Shown here: positions 25,341 to 38,200 of the stretch, in pieces
Numbering within the stretch: position 1 is the first letter of the stretch
How the letters are laid out: the number at the start of each line of letters is the position of its first letter
Source of the DNA: Sabellastarte sp. h YS-2021
Taxonomy: Eukaryota > Annelida > Polychaeta > Sabellida > Sabellidae
Assembly (NCBI GenBank): GCA_964017235.1
Contig: OZ024938.1
Location: forward strand, 50,194,332 to 50,258,331
DNA: 64,000 nt
Reading direction: 5' to 3'
Translations under genes and position numbers: made by a program
The notes under the pieces: model-generated
Databases searched by the model: none
Seen by the model: only the letters and a program-made list of their open reading frames with translations
What the model was told of the DNA's origin: nothing

Positions 25341-26753
25341 ATTGATGGATGGTAAAGTCATATTTTATTTTAGCTGTTTTGATTAGGACATGGCTTCCAA
25401 TATCCTACATGTAGTATTAACTTATTTAACAGTATGTTTTAATATGAAATAGTGCTTTATTAAAATCTGATAGGATACCAGCAAGCTCTGTGAGACATTA
25501 CTTTAGTTATTGTAACTAACAAGATTGATGTTTTCAGTGTAGAATCTTAGTCAACTAGTATGTACTGATTCCATTCTTTCTATCATCTAGTCATTGTGAC
25601 ATGACCTATGTGCTGTTTTTACAAAGCAATGTTAAACCCAAAGCAAATCAGTTCAAGCTCAAATTAAAACTGATGCAATATTGCACGCCTGTGTTTATTC
25701 TACAGATGTTATCTCAGATTGTTTTCATTTCATTTTACCGTGTGGATTTCAAATGTACAGTGTTATCTGTATTACTTGATCTGAGACCTAGTTATAAAAA
25801 GGGTCGGCAATGCAAAGTGATGTTGTAAAAATCTACAACTGCACTGTGGAACACAGGATACGACTTATCTTGAATCAATGACTTGTTTTGCGTGATTGAC
25901 TTAATTTGCGTAAATTTATTGCTTATTTTCTGTATGACTAATTTCTTTTCTGGCATCTTGTGTCAGGGTATACACATCTGAATATAGCAGTAGCAATGTT
26001 ACACCTGTTGTTTTTTATGGTTTCCATAAATAAAGCCACCACTTGCCAATAACATTGAATAAGCTGACACAATAGTATCCTCAGTACAACACACCATTTC
26101 TCATCCCACTTGTTGCATACTTACTCCGCCGGAACACTTTACAATCATTGCTTACATACACTCATTTCTAGCCTTGGCATAAACTCGCAACTCTTGTTAC
26201 AGTGTTAAAGAATTACAAAATTATTGATGACTGTTTATATTTATCCCATCATTCTCAATCATTGAAATCATATATTTTCTTAGTATCCAAAATTGATTCT
26301 GTGATAAAAATGTACAGTTTGTAAATGGCCTCAACAACACATAACTGTACTTGGCATTTTGGTCTTTTATAATCCAGCTTTCAACTTCGACCAATTAAGG
26401 TCCTTTTAGATTTTAAATGGTTGGAAGTAACTTTATGTTAGGCCTTGAATTCTATGAAAGTATGATTTTAACATTTAAGCATTGTGCCAAAATCATTCAA
26501 TAAACATATGACAGTAAGATCTAGACTGGCTTTGTGCCCATTTTTTATGTTTACCAATCTTAAACTGTTGTACAGTCCAATTTGCAATCATTTCAACTAT
26601 TTCCTTTATCCTTACTCATCTATGAGCATTTTCAAAATCACTGATGCTCATGAACCAAAAATTCCTGGACTAATACGACTGTTGATCTGTTTGATCTACA
26701 AAACATCAGAAATATCATATATAGTCTGTTTGTCTCTTGAACCGCTTATAATT
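25341..26753. other. Non-coding, unassigned
   Basis: AT-rich sequence between repeats. Open frames here lack any recognisable domain. Confidence 0.45.
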
Positions 26754-27225
26754 GGGCCATTCCACCTTGGTCATACATCCCTGCAAATTGTCAGTCCGAG
26801 AGGCAGATCTTTTAAGTTGTAACTATCTTAAATCCATCATAAAGCCATCATTTACAGAAGTTAGTAATGTGTCCTGATTGGATGTGTTTTAATTCCGTCG
26901 GGAACAGTTTATGACATTATTAAATTGTTTGAAATAATGGCAAACTGCTCCTGGTCCTTATGAGAATGTTCATCTTTAACCTATCTTTTCACTCGTAAAG
27001 TCATCTTTTTTAACTCACAGCGATCTTAAACCCATCTCAACAGTCGCAAAACAATCTTTTCTATGTTACAGCAATCTTAACCCTATCTTTTCATCTTAAA
27101 TTGATATTTAAGGTTTCTAAATGTATCGCAAACTTTTTGGGAACCTATGTGTGGCAATCTATGTATCAATCATAAAGCTATAAGAGCTATAAGGTTAACG
27201 ATCGGTTCACCAAGGTGGAACAGCC
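26754..27225. mobile_element. Foldback element, GGCCATTCCACCTTGGT ends
   Basis: The left end GGGCCATTCCACCTTGGT is answered by ACCAAGGTGGAACAGCC. The interior repeats ATCTTAA, CATCTTTT and TCGTAAAGTC-like words, for example GCGATCTTAAACCCATC and GCAATCTTAACCCTATC. The TTCCACC core of the end is shared with the 17735-18422 element. Confidence 0.65.
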
Positions 27226-27407
27226 TCATTACTTGCTGTGAGTCACTTGGTTACACGATTACTACGGATTAAAGCAAAGGAAGGCTAGTGTTTCTGTCAC
27301 ACGCTAAGAAAGCAGATACTCGTATACAAGGTCAGATAGTGAGTTTACTGTATATTTATGAGAGTCAAGTGTTGAAAGCTGAGATTACATGAATACGCAC
27401 TCAATTT

Positions 27408-27635
27408 GGGGCCATGGTGAAGCAGTGGTAACACACTCGCCTCCAACCTCTGAGGTCAGTGGTTCAAACCCCGAACCCTATGTCAGAAAGATGGTAGTTT
27501 CTTACCGATGGTCGGCAGTTTACAGTACAGAACCTTGAGCAACTGTATGTAGTGATTTCCTCTGCCCGTAAAACTAGTCGTGTTATGACCTATAGAGTGT
27601 TGAAAATGACGTTAAAATCAAATTAAACAAATAAA
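27408..27635 (+). mobile_element. tRNA-derived SINE, family A
   Basis: The tRNA-like head (GGCCATGGTGAAGCAGTGGTAA) has a degenerate B-box (GTGGTTCAAACCC), followed by the family body and an A-rich tail. More diverged than the 3439 copy. Confidence 0.85.
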
Positions 27636-27957
27636 CATACTCGAATATGCAGAACATGCTATAAAATCCTGAATAAATGTGCTATTACAAGCAATACAAA
27701 TTCAAAATATTATTTTCGGATGATATATTCATATTAAGATTTTACCTGAGCAAACCCCGATCTCTGGTTTATCTGATTGTTGATCCCTTTTTGATAAGGA
27801 ATTGGGGCAATTTAGATGAATGGTCCAATTTATATTTTAATGGAAAAAATTGAATGTAACTGAAACACCAAGTTTCATAAATGAAGAGGATTAATGGATG
27901 GTTATTTAGTTTTGTCCATTTAGTATTTTACATGATGTGTAGTACCTTATTAGTCAT

Positions 27958-28064
27958 ATGGTAAGTAGTCAGAAGAACAGAGGAAACATACAATTGGTAA
28001 AGGTTCTGTACTGTAAACTGCTGACCATCAGTAAGCAACTACCAGCTTTCCCATATGGGGTTAA
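27958..28064 (-). mobile_element. SINE family A fragment
   Basis: Body segment only, inverted: GAGGAAACATACAATTGGTA, then GGTTCTGTACTGTAAACTGC and AGTAAGCAACTACCAGCTTT. Both ends are missing. Confidence 0.75.
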
Positions 28065-29036
28065 GACAAGATTTGAATTCTCATTCCAAAAAGTTAGTTA
28101 CGAGAAAGAGCCTGATATTAACTTTTACTTCTTCTATAATTATAAGAGAGGGCTTTATTTGAAAGAATGTTACATCACTTTTGTCACTAGCTGTAATTAC
28201 ATCATGAAGTGCTAGTGAATAAAACAGAAAACAACACAATACTTACCCCAAACCTTAACCAGATCAACATTGCAGTTACTGAATCTTTTTAGCTATGACT
28301 GGACCATCTGGGCAATATACTGGAGTAGTTGGAAACAGAGCATTATATAAACAGAGTAAGTCACTTGGTATATACCTTCTTTAGTGTCAATAGCATTTAT
28401 TGGCAATATACCAATAGGTTTATGCATCTATTGCAGGTGTTTCAGGTTTTTAGTGTAGCAAGGAAAGTAGTTATTGTTTGCTGATGAATTGTTTATGATA
28501 ATAGAACAAATAAGCAATTGCGTAATATAGAAAAGGATAAATGTGTTGATAATGTTAAACTTTAACTCCCTATTATTTTTGAAATGAGAAAATTTCACCA
28601 TAATGCTGTTTCCCAACAAATGGATGTGTGTGTACAAATGATATGTTTAGTGGAATCTGAGTGGCTACATCAATACAAATGAATAGCTATTGCAGTGACT
28701 AGATGTTGAGAAAATTCATACACATATTTCTATGCATAAAAGTGACAGTAGCATATTTTGTATTGATAATCAAGTTTGTCTTAATTTTTCTTTAGCAATA
28801 AAGGTATTTAATCTGTCAAATACTTCACTGTGCTAATATATATTATAGATACTAGTTTAGGAGTTACCGAGTGTTAAACTTGAAGCTACAGAGACAACTA
28901 GATATTAAGTTGTCAGATCTTGAATAGAAGTGATTAACTTTTATGTATGTATTGAAATTTAACTGTTGTTCCAATTTGTAGCGATCGAGGATTGTGATGT
29001 ACCAAAATCCTATAGTACCTGATCATTGCATCACAA
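28065..29036. other. Upstream region / 5' UTR of ASB-like gene
   Basis: No coding exon recognised. A good acceptor (TTCCAATTTGTAG) ends at 28981, so the first coding exon probably starts at 28982 with ~55 nt of 5' UTR, after an upstream non-coding exon that I cannot place. Confidence 0.45.
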
Positions 29037-29250
29037 ATGATGTCTCAAAAGCCTATGACAACAGAAGAGAGGTTATATTATTCCATTGACAGCGATGACA
29101 CCGCCTGTTTATCGGGGTTGGTTGCCTGTGGTGTGGACGTGAACCATATCTTCTGTGGAACCTGTCCTCTGTCCAAATCACATTGGTCAGCTCTGCACAT
29201 TTGCTGTGAGAAGGGTAGATACCAGTGTGCCAGGATACTGCTAGAAGCTC
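29037..29250 (+). CDS. ASB-like gene, coding exon 1
   Basis: It starts at ATG-ATG-TCT with an in-frame stop just upstream (29013). It encodes an acidic N-terminus and the first ankyrin repeat (SHWSALHICCEKGRYQCARI). Donor gtgagt at 29251, phase 1. The first of the two adjacent ATGs is chosen; the second would differ by one residue. Confidence 0.85.
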
Positions 29251-32200
29251 GTGAGTCTGTGCATTTACACTTTCATGCCTCTTTTGGCATTTTTAACACG
29301 TTTTCTAACCCTTCCATACCTTAAAGTCGGGGCCTCTGACCCGACACTCCTTTAATATGCAACCAGGCTTTAAACATAGCACTAACATGATATATTCAGA
29401 CTTTTTTAGATGTCCTATATTCACTGCAATTAACTTGAATAAACCTAACAGTCGGAAAACCAGAAACAGTTTTTGTTGAAGCACTTGTTATATTTTATCA
29501 CTCTCTTGGTACCTTAGAGATATGCCGACTGCCACAATATTCCTGTAGTACATCTACTTATTAAACAGTTTGAAACATGTTAAAAGCCTGAGGCTAACAA
29601 ATGTGCTTTTGTATGAGGGATGTGTTCCATCAGTAAACATTACTGTGGTAATAATCATTGTCATCATTACAAACGGTTATTCTGCCAGAAATACTTTTAC
29701 CATCAGAACAAAAGGTAAATTTAGGTGGGGATGATGAAAGAAGTACACACCAGTTGCTTTTGATTTTCCAGCATCAGGCTTCCAGGAAGTCTAAGTACTT
29801 GAGGTTGATCCTGAGGTATAGACTAATAGCTTCAGAAGTGAAGCACAATTGTATTATCACAATACCACTCTGCCCCTTGCCCAGCTCATAGGGTGTAACT
29901 ATGTGTACCCTTTTGTCACTTCATGTACTTAAAATATATAAATATAAAGTATGCGAGCCCCTGGGCAGAAAGACAGCACCTTGTTACGGTCACGGGCAAG
30001 CGCGGTAGCAATTACCGGTTGTCTTTAAGTTGTAACAGAAAAAGCAAAAAGTTAAACTTAACAAATTTATTTAACAGTCAATAATAATGATTACAGTCAA
30101 CTGGTATGCTCTTAACTAAACACACTAATACAATAATAAGATCTAGCTGACCTGACCACTGAGATTAAGAGTTAAGTTTATCCGCCGTATCCAGCAATCT
30201 GTTACGTAATCCGTCCTGTAGTATATTCTGTGGTCTGTCCAATGTCCTGTGGTCTGTCCTGTGATCTGTCCAATGTTCACTCACACACGGATATCTATAT
30301 CTTGTGACCTGTCTCACACTCAACAACACAAAAGGTTCTTGTCCTGCTATTCTTTATATATCCAGTCACACAGAATGTCTGCCTGGAGATATTTAGAGAG
30401 TTAACACAACTGTACTGTCTGCTCCAAGATGTGGACAATGTCCAAAATGCAGTAAATTCACTCTCTGTTATATGAATGTACAATATCCAAAATATCCAAA
30501 GTACAATAAATCTGTCCAGATGATGTATCCAGTTCACTCCAGTAAAAGTTCACAGCAACACAAGTTATATTATATTCCAAAACACAATAGCTCTCCTTAT
30601 AGCCAGCGAATACAAAGTTCACTGGTGGTCAGATGTACATTCCTTATATACATTCACAGATTTTTCTGGAATTGTACAGAACCAACTCAAAAAGGCTTGA
30701 GCCATCTAGGCCAAAGGAGGAAGTTCTAGAAACTACTGGTAATTGGGTTTCCCCAAATCTAACATAACCACTGAGGGGGGGATTTCCCCCAGTCTGTGAA
30801 CAGATCAATAAACACTAAAACACAAAAGTCAATAACTCCCTTACTTTAAATGTCAACACACAAAAAGAACCAACAATACAATTATCTTTTATGACAATGT
30901 ATAAACATAAAGCTTAAATTAAACAATGCACCAATATAGTGCCCAATATATGCAATATACAATGTACTAATATAGTGTCCAATATAAGTAACACCTCCCC
31001 CCCTTAAAGAAAAATTTTGGAAACCAAGGGGTCACAAAATTTTACAAGAGATTTTTACCATGAATACATACACAGGTAATAACTTTTTACAAAACATATT
31101 TATCTAAATACAAAAGTAAAATTAGTACCATGTATAACCTTTATAAACTTACTAATTACAGGTATATAAATTACAATTTAAATACAGCTTCTGGACAGGG
31201 CGTATCCATGCGGACGCCATATGTTACTTTTTCAAAGTCCTGTTTATACACTGAATTCCTATCTTTAACGGTGTTTCTATTAATAAGCTATGTTATACCT
31301 CTTTCGAAGTATGGCTTTACCATAGTTATTTCCCACATTTGGCTTGAATGTCTGTTATCACAGTTTTTAATGGTCTTTTGGAGAGTTTCTACTCTCCTTG
31401 CTACTGGGTATGACCCTAGATCTCTGGCCTGTAGTTTATTCATTTGGCCAGGTGATGACACTGAAGCCTTGCCTCCAGGATTGAAGATACGATTTTGTAA
31501 TTTCTTATCATAAAGCATCTTCATTTTTGCCTGAGAAGTTTTCAAATTTTGTTGCGCCAGCTCACAAGCCTTCTTTAACTTATTTCTGAACCTTGAGACA
31601 TAATCTAACAGATTTAGGCTCTCAGTGTTCTCAGATAACCAGTTTTCCTTCAACAGCTTGAGAGGACCACGGACTGAATGGCCAAAGACCAACTCAAAGG
31701 GACTAAAGCCTAAAGACTCTTGAACAGACTCTCTAACTGCAAACAATAATAAGCTGATGCCTTCATCCCAGTCTTTTTCATTGTCTAAACAATATGTCCT
31801 AATCATATTCTTCAAAGTGGAATGGAACCTTTCAAGTGCACCTTGGGATTCTGGGTGATAAGCACTAGATTTGATCTGTTTGGCACCTAACTGAAATACA
31901 ACCTGTTGAAATAGTCCTGACATAAAATTTGACCCTTGATCTGACTGGATCTCTTTTGGTAAGCCAACTAGAGTAAAGAAATTAACCAGAGCTTTTGAGA
32001 TTTTGGGAGCTGTTATGTTGGTCAATGGTATGGCTTCGGGAAATCTGGTTGAGGTGCACATAATGGTCAAAAGATATTGGTTTCTGGATTTAGTTTTTGG
32101 TAAGGGACCTACACAGTCAATTATCACTTTGCTAAATGGTTCCTCAAACGCTGGAATGGGTTTGAGAGGAGCTACAGGAATTTTTTGGTTTGGCTTTCCT

Positions 32201-35200
32201 ACCATTTGACAAATGTGACAAGTCTTGCAAAATTCTGCCACACAGTGCCAAATTTGAGGCCAATAGAAATGTTTGGTTATCTTGTTGTAAGTTTTGTTGA
32301 TGCCTAAATGGCCACCCATTGGAGATTCATGAGCCAGTTTTAATATCTCACTTTGGTACACTTTTGGCACAACAATCTGGTGTACTACTGACCATTCTTC
32401 AGATGCAGGGACATTTGGTGGCCTCCACTTTCGCATAAGTACACCATTTCTGACATAATAGCCTACAGGGACCTTATCTAGCTCTACTGGTGGCAAGACC
32501 AACTTGAACAAAGGAGCTAATTCAGGGTCATTTTCCTGTTCTGAAATCAATTTTGATTTTGAAAGCGATACATCTTTGCAGTCAATTGGGTCTTGTTTTT
32601 CAGAATCTACCCTATCCTTGGGATTAGTATCACTAAAATTCTGCACATCATGGTCATAGTTGTTCAAGAATGTATCTGACAAATCAACTAAGACATCTGT
32701 AGATTGTTTACAATCTTTTGGTTCTTCTTGGGCCTTTTTGGCCATAGCTCGAGTCACAGCACAGGAGGGAAAAATACCAGGAATAACCTCTTCTAATTTC
32801 TCAGTGCTAACCAAAGTGATCGGCTTAGAAGTAACCTTAGGATCAGCAACTTCCTTTCCACCTGCCAGATCATTTCCCAACAACAAAGATACCCCTTTAA
32901 TGGGTAAAGTGGGCCTGGTACCCACAACAACAGAACCAGTAACTAAGTCTGATACTAACTTGACCTTATGCAAGGGAACGTTCACACAGCCTCCTTCAAT
33001 ACCTTGAGCAATGACACTCTCACCAGTAGATGTGCTTACACTCAATGGCAATACACCTTCTAAAAGTAAGGACTGAGTAGCTCCAGTGTCTCTTAATATC
33101 TTAATGGGGACCTGACTGGAACTACTTTCCAAGGATACAAAACCCTCAGACACAAAAGGTTTGAACTCTTCCCTAATAATCTCAGACTTGTCTAAACCAA
33201 TACTAGACTCTGCTCTATTGGGATTTGAACGCCAGTTAGACTTGCTAGACACAAAGGCGTTGGGCGTTGCCTCCTTTTCTCTTCTCTTCTTTAAGAGCCA
33301 ACAGTCAGACATAACATGCCCAGGTTTCTTACAATAGTGGCAAACAGGAGCAAAGGATCTGGGTTTCCTATCCTTACTCATAGTCTGATTTGAGGTTTGA
33401 CCCTTATCTGAACTCTTTTCTGGAGCTACATTTTCAGATTTCTTTCCTATTTCTGGATAAGACTTTTTAGCAGGACCAAAGGACTTATTCTTGTTGAAAG
33501 TGGACTTGTGAGTTAGCGCATAATCATCAGCATAAGCTGCTGCTTTTGCCAAATTTGCAACTTTCTGCTCATCTAGATGGGTTTTAATGTCATCACGAAC
33601 ACACCTTTTGAACTCTTCAATCAAAATAACTTGCCTAAGTTTCTCAAAGTCTGTACCTACTTCCCTAGAATTGCACCATCTGTCAAAGTACACTTCTTTC
33701 TCATGGGCAAATTCAACATGAGTTTGACTTTCTTGTTTACGATAATTTCTGAATTTTTGACGATATGCTTCTGGTACCAACTCATATGCTTTCAAAATAG
33801 CATTTTTGACAGAGTTATAGTCCACACATTCAGAAATTGGCAAAGCCGTGTATGCCTCCTGGGCCTTTCCCCTCAAAACACTTTGCAGCAATAAAGGCCA
33901 CTGGTCTATAGGCCATTTCAAATTTTGAGCTACTCTTTCAAAGTGTTGAAAGTACTTATCGACCTCTGACTCATTAAAAGGTGGTACCAGTCGCACATTT
34001 TTACCCAAATCAAATTTGGTAGCAATGGACTCTTCATGGGCAATTCTACGGGCATTGAGTTCTAAAGCTCTCATTTCTCTTTCATGTTTAAGCTCAAGTT
34101 CCTTTTCTCGCTGTTGAGCTTCAAGCTCTTCTTTTCGCTGTTGAGCTTCAAGCTCTTCTTTTCGTTGTTGAGCTTCAAGCTCTTCTTTTCGTTGTTGAGC
34201 TAGAGCTTGAGTTTCAAGCTCTTTAAGTCTTAACTCTCTTTCAATTTCTAATCGCCTGATCTCATATTGCCCAGAAGGTTCCATTGGTAGAGGCTTATAC
34301 ACTTCTAAACAACTATCAGGTAAAACATCTTCATCAACTAACTGTTCAACAATAAGCCTTTTAAGTTCATGTTTACGTGTTGACCTTTTCACCTCTAACT
34401 GTAACTCTTGTGCTATCTGCATTAACATATCCTTTTTAAAAGTTTCCAGAACTTCCATAGATGGTGACTGTACAAACTCTTTAGCACTAGCCATTTTGAG
34501 CACTGTCGACTGTAACCAATTACTAAATCAAATGGATTTTCAAAATGTTAATTGAACGGTTGATCAAATAGTTGTAATCAAATGGTTGGATCCCGGACGA
34601 GCCCCCAATTTTTCTGTTACGGTCACGGGCAAGCGCGGTAGCAATTACCGGTTGTCTTTAAGTTGTAACAGAAAAAGCAAAAAGTTAAACTTAACAAATT
34701 TATTTAACAGTCAATAATAATGATTACAGTCAACTGGTATGCTCTTAACTAAACACACTAATACAATAATAAGATCTAGCTGACCTGACCACTGAGATTA
34801 AGAGTTAAGTTTATCCGCCGTATCCAGCAATCTGTTACGTAATCCGTCCTGTAGTATATTCTGTGGTCTGTCCAATGTCCTGTGGTCTGTCCTGTGATCT
34901 GTCCAATGTTCACTCACACACGGATATCTATATCTTGTGACCTGTCTCACACTCAACAACACAAAAGGTTCTTGTCCTGCTATTCTTTATATATCCAGTC
35001 ACACAGAATGTCTGTCTGGAGATATTTAGAGAGTTAACACAACTGTACTGTCTGCTCCAAGATGTGGACAATGTCCAAAATGCAGTAAATTCACTCTCTG
35101 TTATATGAATGTACAATATCCAAAATATCCAAAGTACAATAAATCTGTCCAGATGATGTATCCAGTTCACTCCAGTAAAAGTTCACAGCAACACAAGTTA

Positions 35201-38200
35201 TATTATATTCCAAAACACAATAGCTCTCCTTATAGCCAGCGAATACAAAGTTCACTGGTGGTCAGATGTACATTCCTTATATACATTCACAGATTTTTCT
35301 GGAATTGTACAGAACCAACTCAAAAAGGCTTGAGCCATCTAGGCCAAAGGAGGAAGTTCTAGAAACTACTGGTAATTGGGTTTCCCCAAATCTAACATAA
35401 CCACTGAGGGGGGGATTTCCCCCAGTCTGTGAACAGATCAATAAACACTAAAACACAAAAGTCAATAACTCCCTTACTTTAAATGTCAACACACAAAAAG
35501 AACCAACAATACAATTATCTTTTATGACAATGTATAAACATAAAGCTTAAATTAAACAATGCACCAATATAGTGCCCAATATATGCAATATACAATGTAC
35601 TAATATAGTGTCCAATATAAGTAACAACCTCACCTTATTTTTGTTTATCTTTATAGGGGCAGATCCCAACATCCCTGATAAATACGGTCAGACCCCTTTG
35701 ATGTACGCAGTGTGCTGTGGATGGTCTGACCTTGTACAGTTACTACTAAACCACGGAGCTGACGTTACCATGAAGGATTTCAGAGGCAGAACAGTCATGC
35801 ATGCAGTGGCGGCAACGGATGACGTCAGGTTATTAATTTTATAGTGCAAGTTTATGTGAAATACTATTTTCCATATACCAATAAACTTTGCATACAGTGA
35901 CCACAGCATATGGCGTATATTTAAGTGATTTATAGTCAAACTATCCCCTATTGTGTGTTATGACTATGACAAATCATACAAGATAATCGATTTATGAAAT
36001 CTGCTGCCTTCATCTGGTGATGTAGTCGCCATTAGTCTTTTTAGAGAAGGGCAATCATGTATACAGTGACAACACAATGTCAGGTAATCAGTTTATCGGT
36101 GAAAGTCTTCAATAAATATTCATTTTAACCAGTAAAGATTGGTCATCTGCCCACTTGTACTGGGTACGGTGACCTTTACCTAGTCTATGTAAACCCTGAT
36201 GCGTTGTGGTATTGCGTTTTGTAAACGAACGGAGTTTCCTGAAGGGGGAGTTGAATCTGTGTATTACAAATGCCATTTATTTATTTGGGGTTTTACGTCG
36301 CTTTCAACAGTGTACAGGTCATATCACGACGGGTAGTTGGAAGGGCAGAGGAAACCAGTACATACAGTTTGTTAGGGTTCTGTACTGTAAGCTGCCAACC
36401 AACGGCAAGAAACTACCAGCTTTCCCACTTGAGGTCGTACCGGGAATAGAACCCCAGCCACAGAGGTGGGAGACGAGAGTGTTACCACTCTGCCACCGTG
36501 GACCCCTACAAGTGCCATTTTGTTAGCTCTTTACAGTAGAGGCAATGTTTTCCTATCGCCAAAGTAAATTTGTGGAGAAGAGTATGAATTTCGGGACAAT
36601 AATACACCTATTTAATAAAAAATAATGATACGTAAAAGTTTTGCAACAGTTAAAGTGATGCACATGTTCCATTTGACATAAATGTATTTAAAATATCATC
36701 TCACAACAATATAAAAGATCTAGAATAAAAATGGACCAATTTGAAAAGAGTCATGACTACAGGATGTGCAATGTTGCTTTCCATATACATATGCATATTT
36801 TTTCAAATAGACAACTGCTCAGAATTGGATATCTGCAATAAAATGCTAAACCTCAATTAAATTAATTTGTCATCTTTCCGGATATGTCAAAATAGTACAT
36901 AATTCTGCAAATTCATTTCAGATTATTATCATGTTTAGCCCACAGCCTTTAAAGGGGTGTGCAGGTATTGTTTTCACCCATGGCATCCGTTTTTGTGAGC
37001 CGGCAAACAGACTGGCAAGAAAAGTCCTGCTCGCACCATATCTAGTAAATGTGTCTAAGTTTATACTTGGTAGGGATATTGGTTTGGGGATGTTGGTGTG
37101 CAACTTCATGGTGTGACCTTGAAGGATCTTTCACCTTGTCATAGTGATTTTGACCTTTATAATATTGTCCTGGCAATATTTTCAAAAGGGTAAGGTGTAG
37201 AAAGTTAGGGACATTAGATGGGGGTGTACAACAAAATGGTGTGACCTTTGACCTTGTTGCAGTGACTTTGACCTTTAAAGTCTTCTGGATAACATCTTGG
37301 AAATTGTAAGGTGCAGGAAGTTAGTACTTGGCAGAGATGTTGGATGGGAGATATAGGTGTGAAACATCATGGTGTGACTTTGATTTGACCTTTGATCTAG
37401 ATGTATTGACTTTGACTATTAATATCTTGTCTGGGCTCTTTCTCGGAAACTATAAGTTGTTTGAAGTTAAAACTTGGGAGAGATATTGGTTTTGTGTACA
37501 TGTGTAATGTCATAATGTGACCTTTTCAACTTGGCTGGACCAGAATGTTTTCTAGGGTCACATTTGAGACATATTTTTCCTGTCGCAAAGCTATATGTAT
37601 TGCTGCAACTGATTATAATTGTACAATCTCCATGGACAGCTATACATCATTTAATAAATTGATTACTTAATAAATTTTGCAGCTTCATAACCTGTATCTT
37701 ATATATAAAATGCTGAAACGTTTATTTTAATTAACCCCTTTTTCATATTGTGACAAAGAATTTTAGAAATACTGCTGGAGTTCCAGGGTAATATCCACCA
37801 GTCAGATCTGTATGGTGTGAGTCCTCTCTGGCTGGCAGCTTCCAGTCATACTGGGATGGAGATGTTAAAAGCTCTGCTGAAACACACACTGCTGGCTGGA
37901 GACTTAAATGCAAGTGATACAAGAAGAGGGAGGAACGCTTTACAGGTACAATGACTGAAATTATAATTTGACATTGACATAGCATTGTCAAGTCATAGTT
38001 ACCAACCAGCCTAGTACCATTTACATCAGTATATGTTAAATGCACCATTGATATGAGATACAGGCCCTCCATGCTTCAGTTCTAGACTGCAGTAAATTGT
38101 TTTATTCTTAGTCGGACGCATTTGGGTATTTAATACATACAAGGGTAGGTGATATTCTATCTTTGATTATTTATTAATGCATACCTTACATGTTACCTGT

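Larger units (their letters stand above)
29982..35626 (-). mobile_element. Young Gypsy LTR element lacking reverse transcriptase
   Basis: 5,645 bp, transcribed from the - strand inside ASB intron 1. Both LTRs are 1,012 bp with TGTTAC...GTAACA ends. Target duplication ACCT lies at 29978-29981 and 35627-35630. It has a primer-binding site, a polypurine tract and one uninterrupted gag-protease-integrase frame. No RT or RNase H is present; only ~290 bp separate the end of the ORF from the 3' LTR. Integrase directly follows protease, which suggests descent from the Gmr1-like Gypsy group, where integrase precedes RT; the missing part would then be the 3' end of pol. It would need RT in trans. Confidence 0.93.

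Noticed and set aside
29658..29891. 77-codon frame in ASB intron 1
   Set aside because: No recognised domain and it lies within a well-supported intron.
37767..37945. Acceptor ttttag at 37766 for ASB exon 3
   Set aside because: It puts the exon out of frame and meets TAA after eight codons; the acceptor at 37758 restores the ankyrin repeat.
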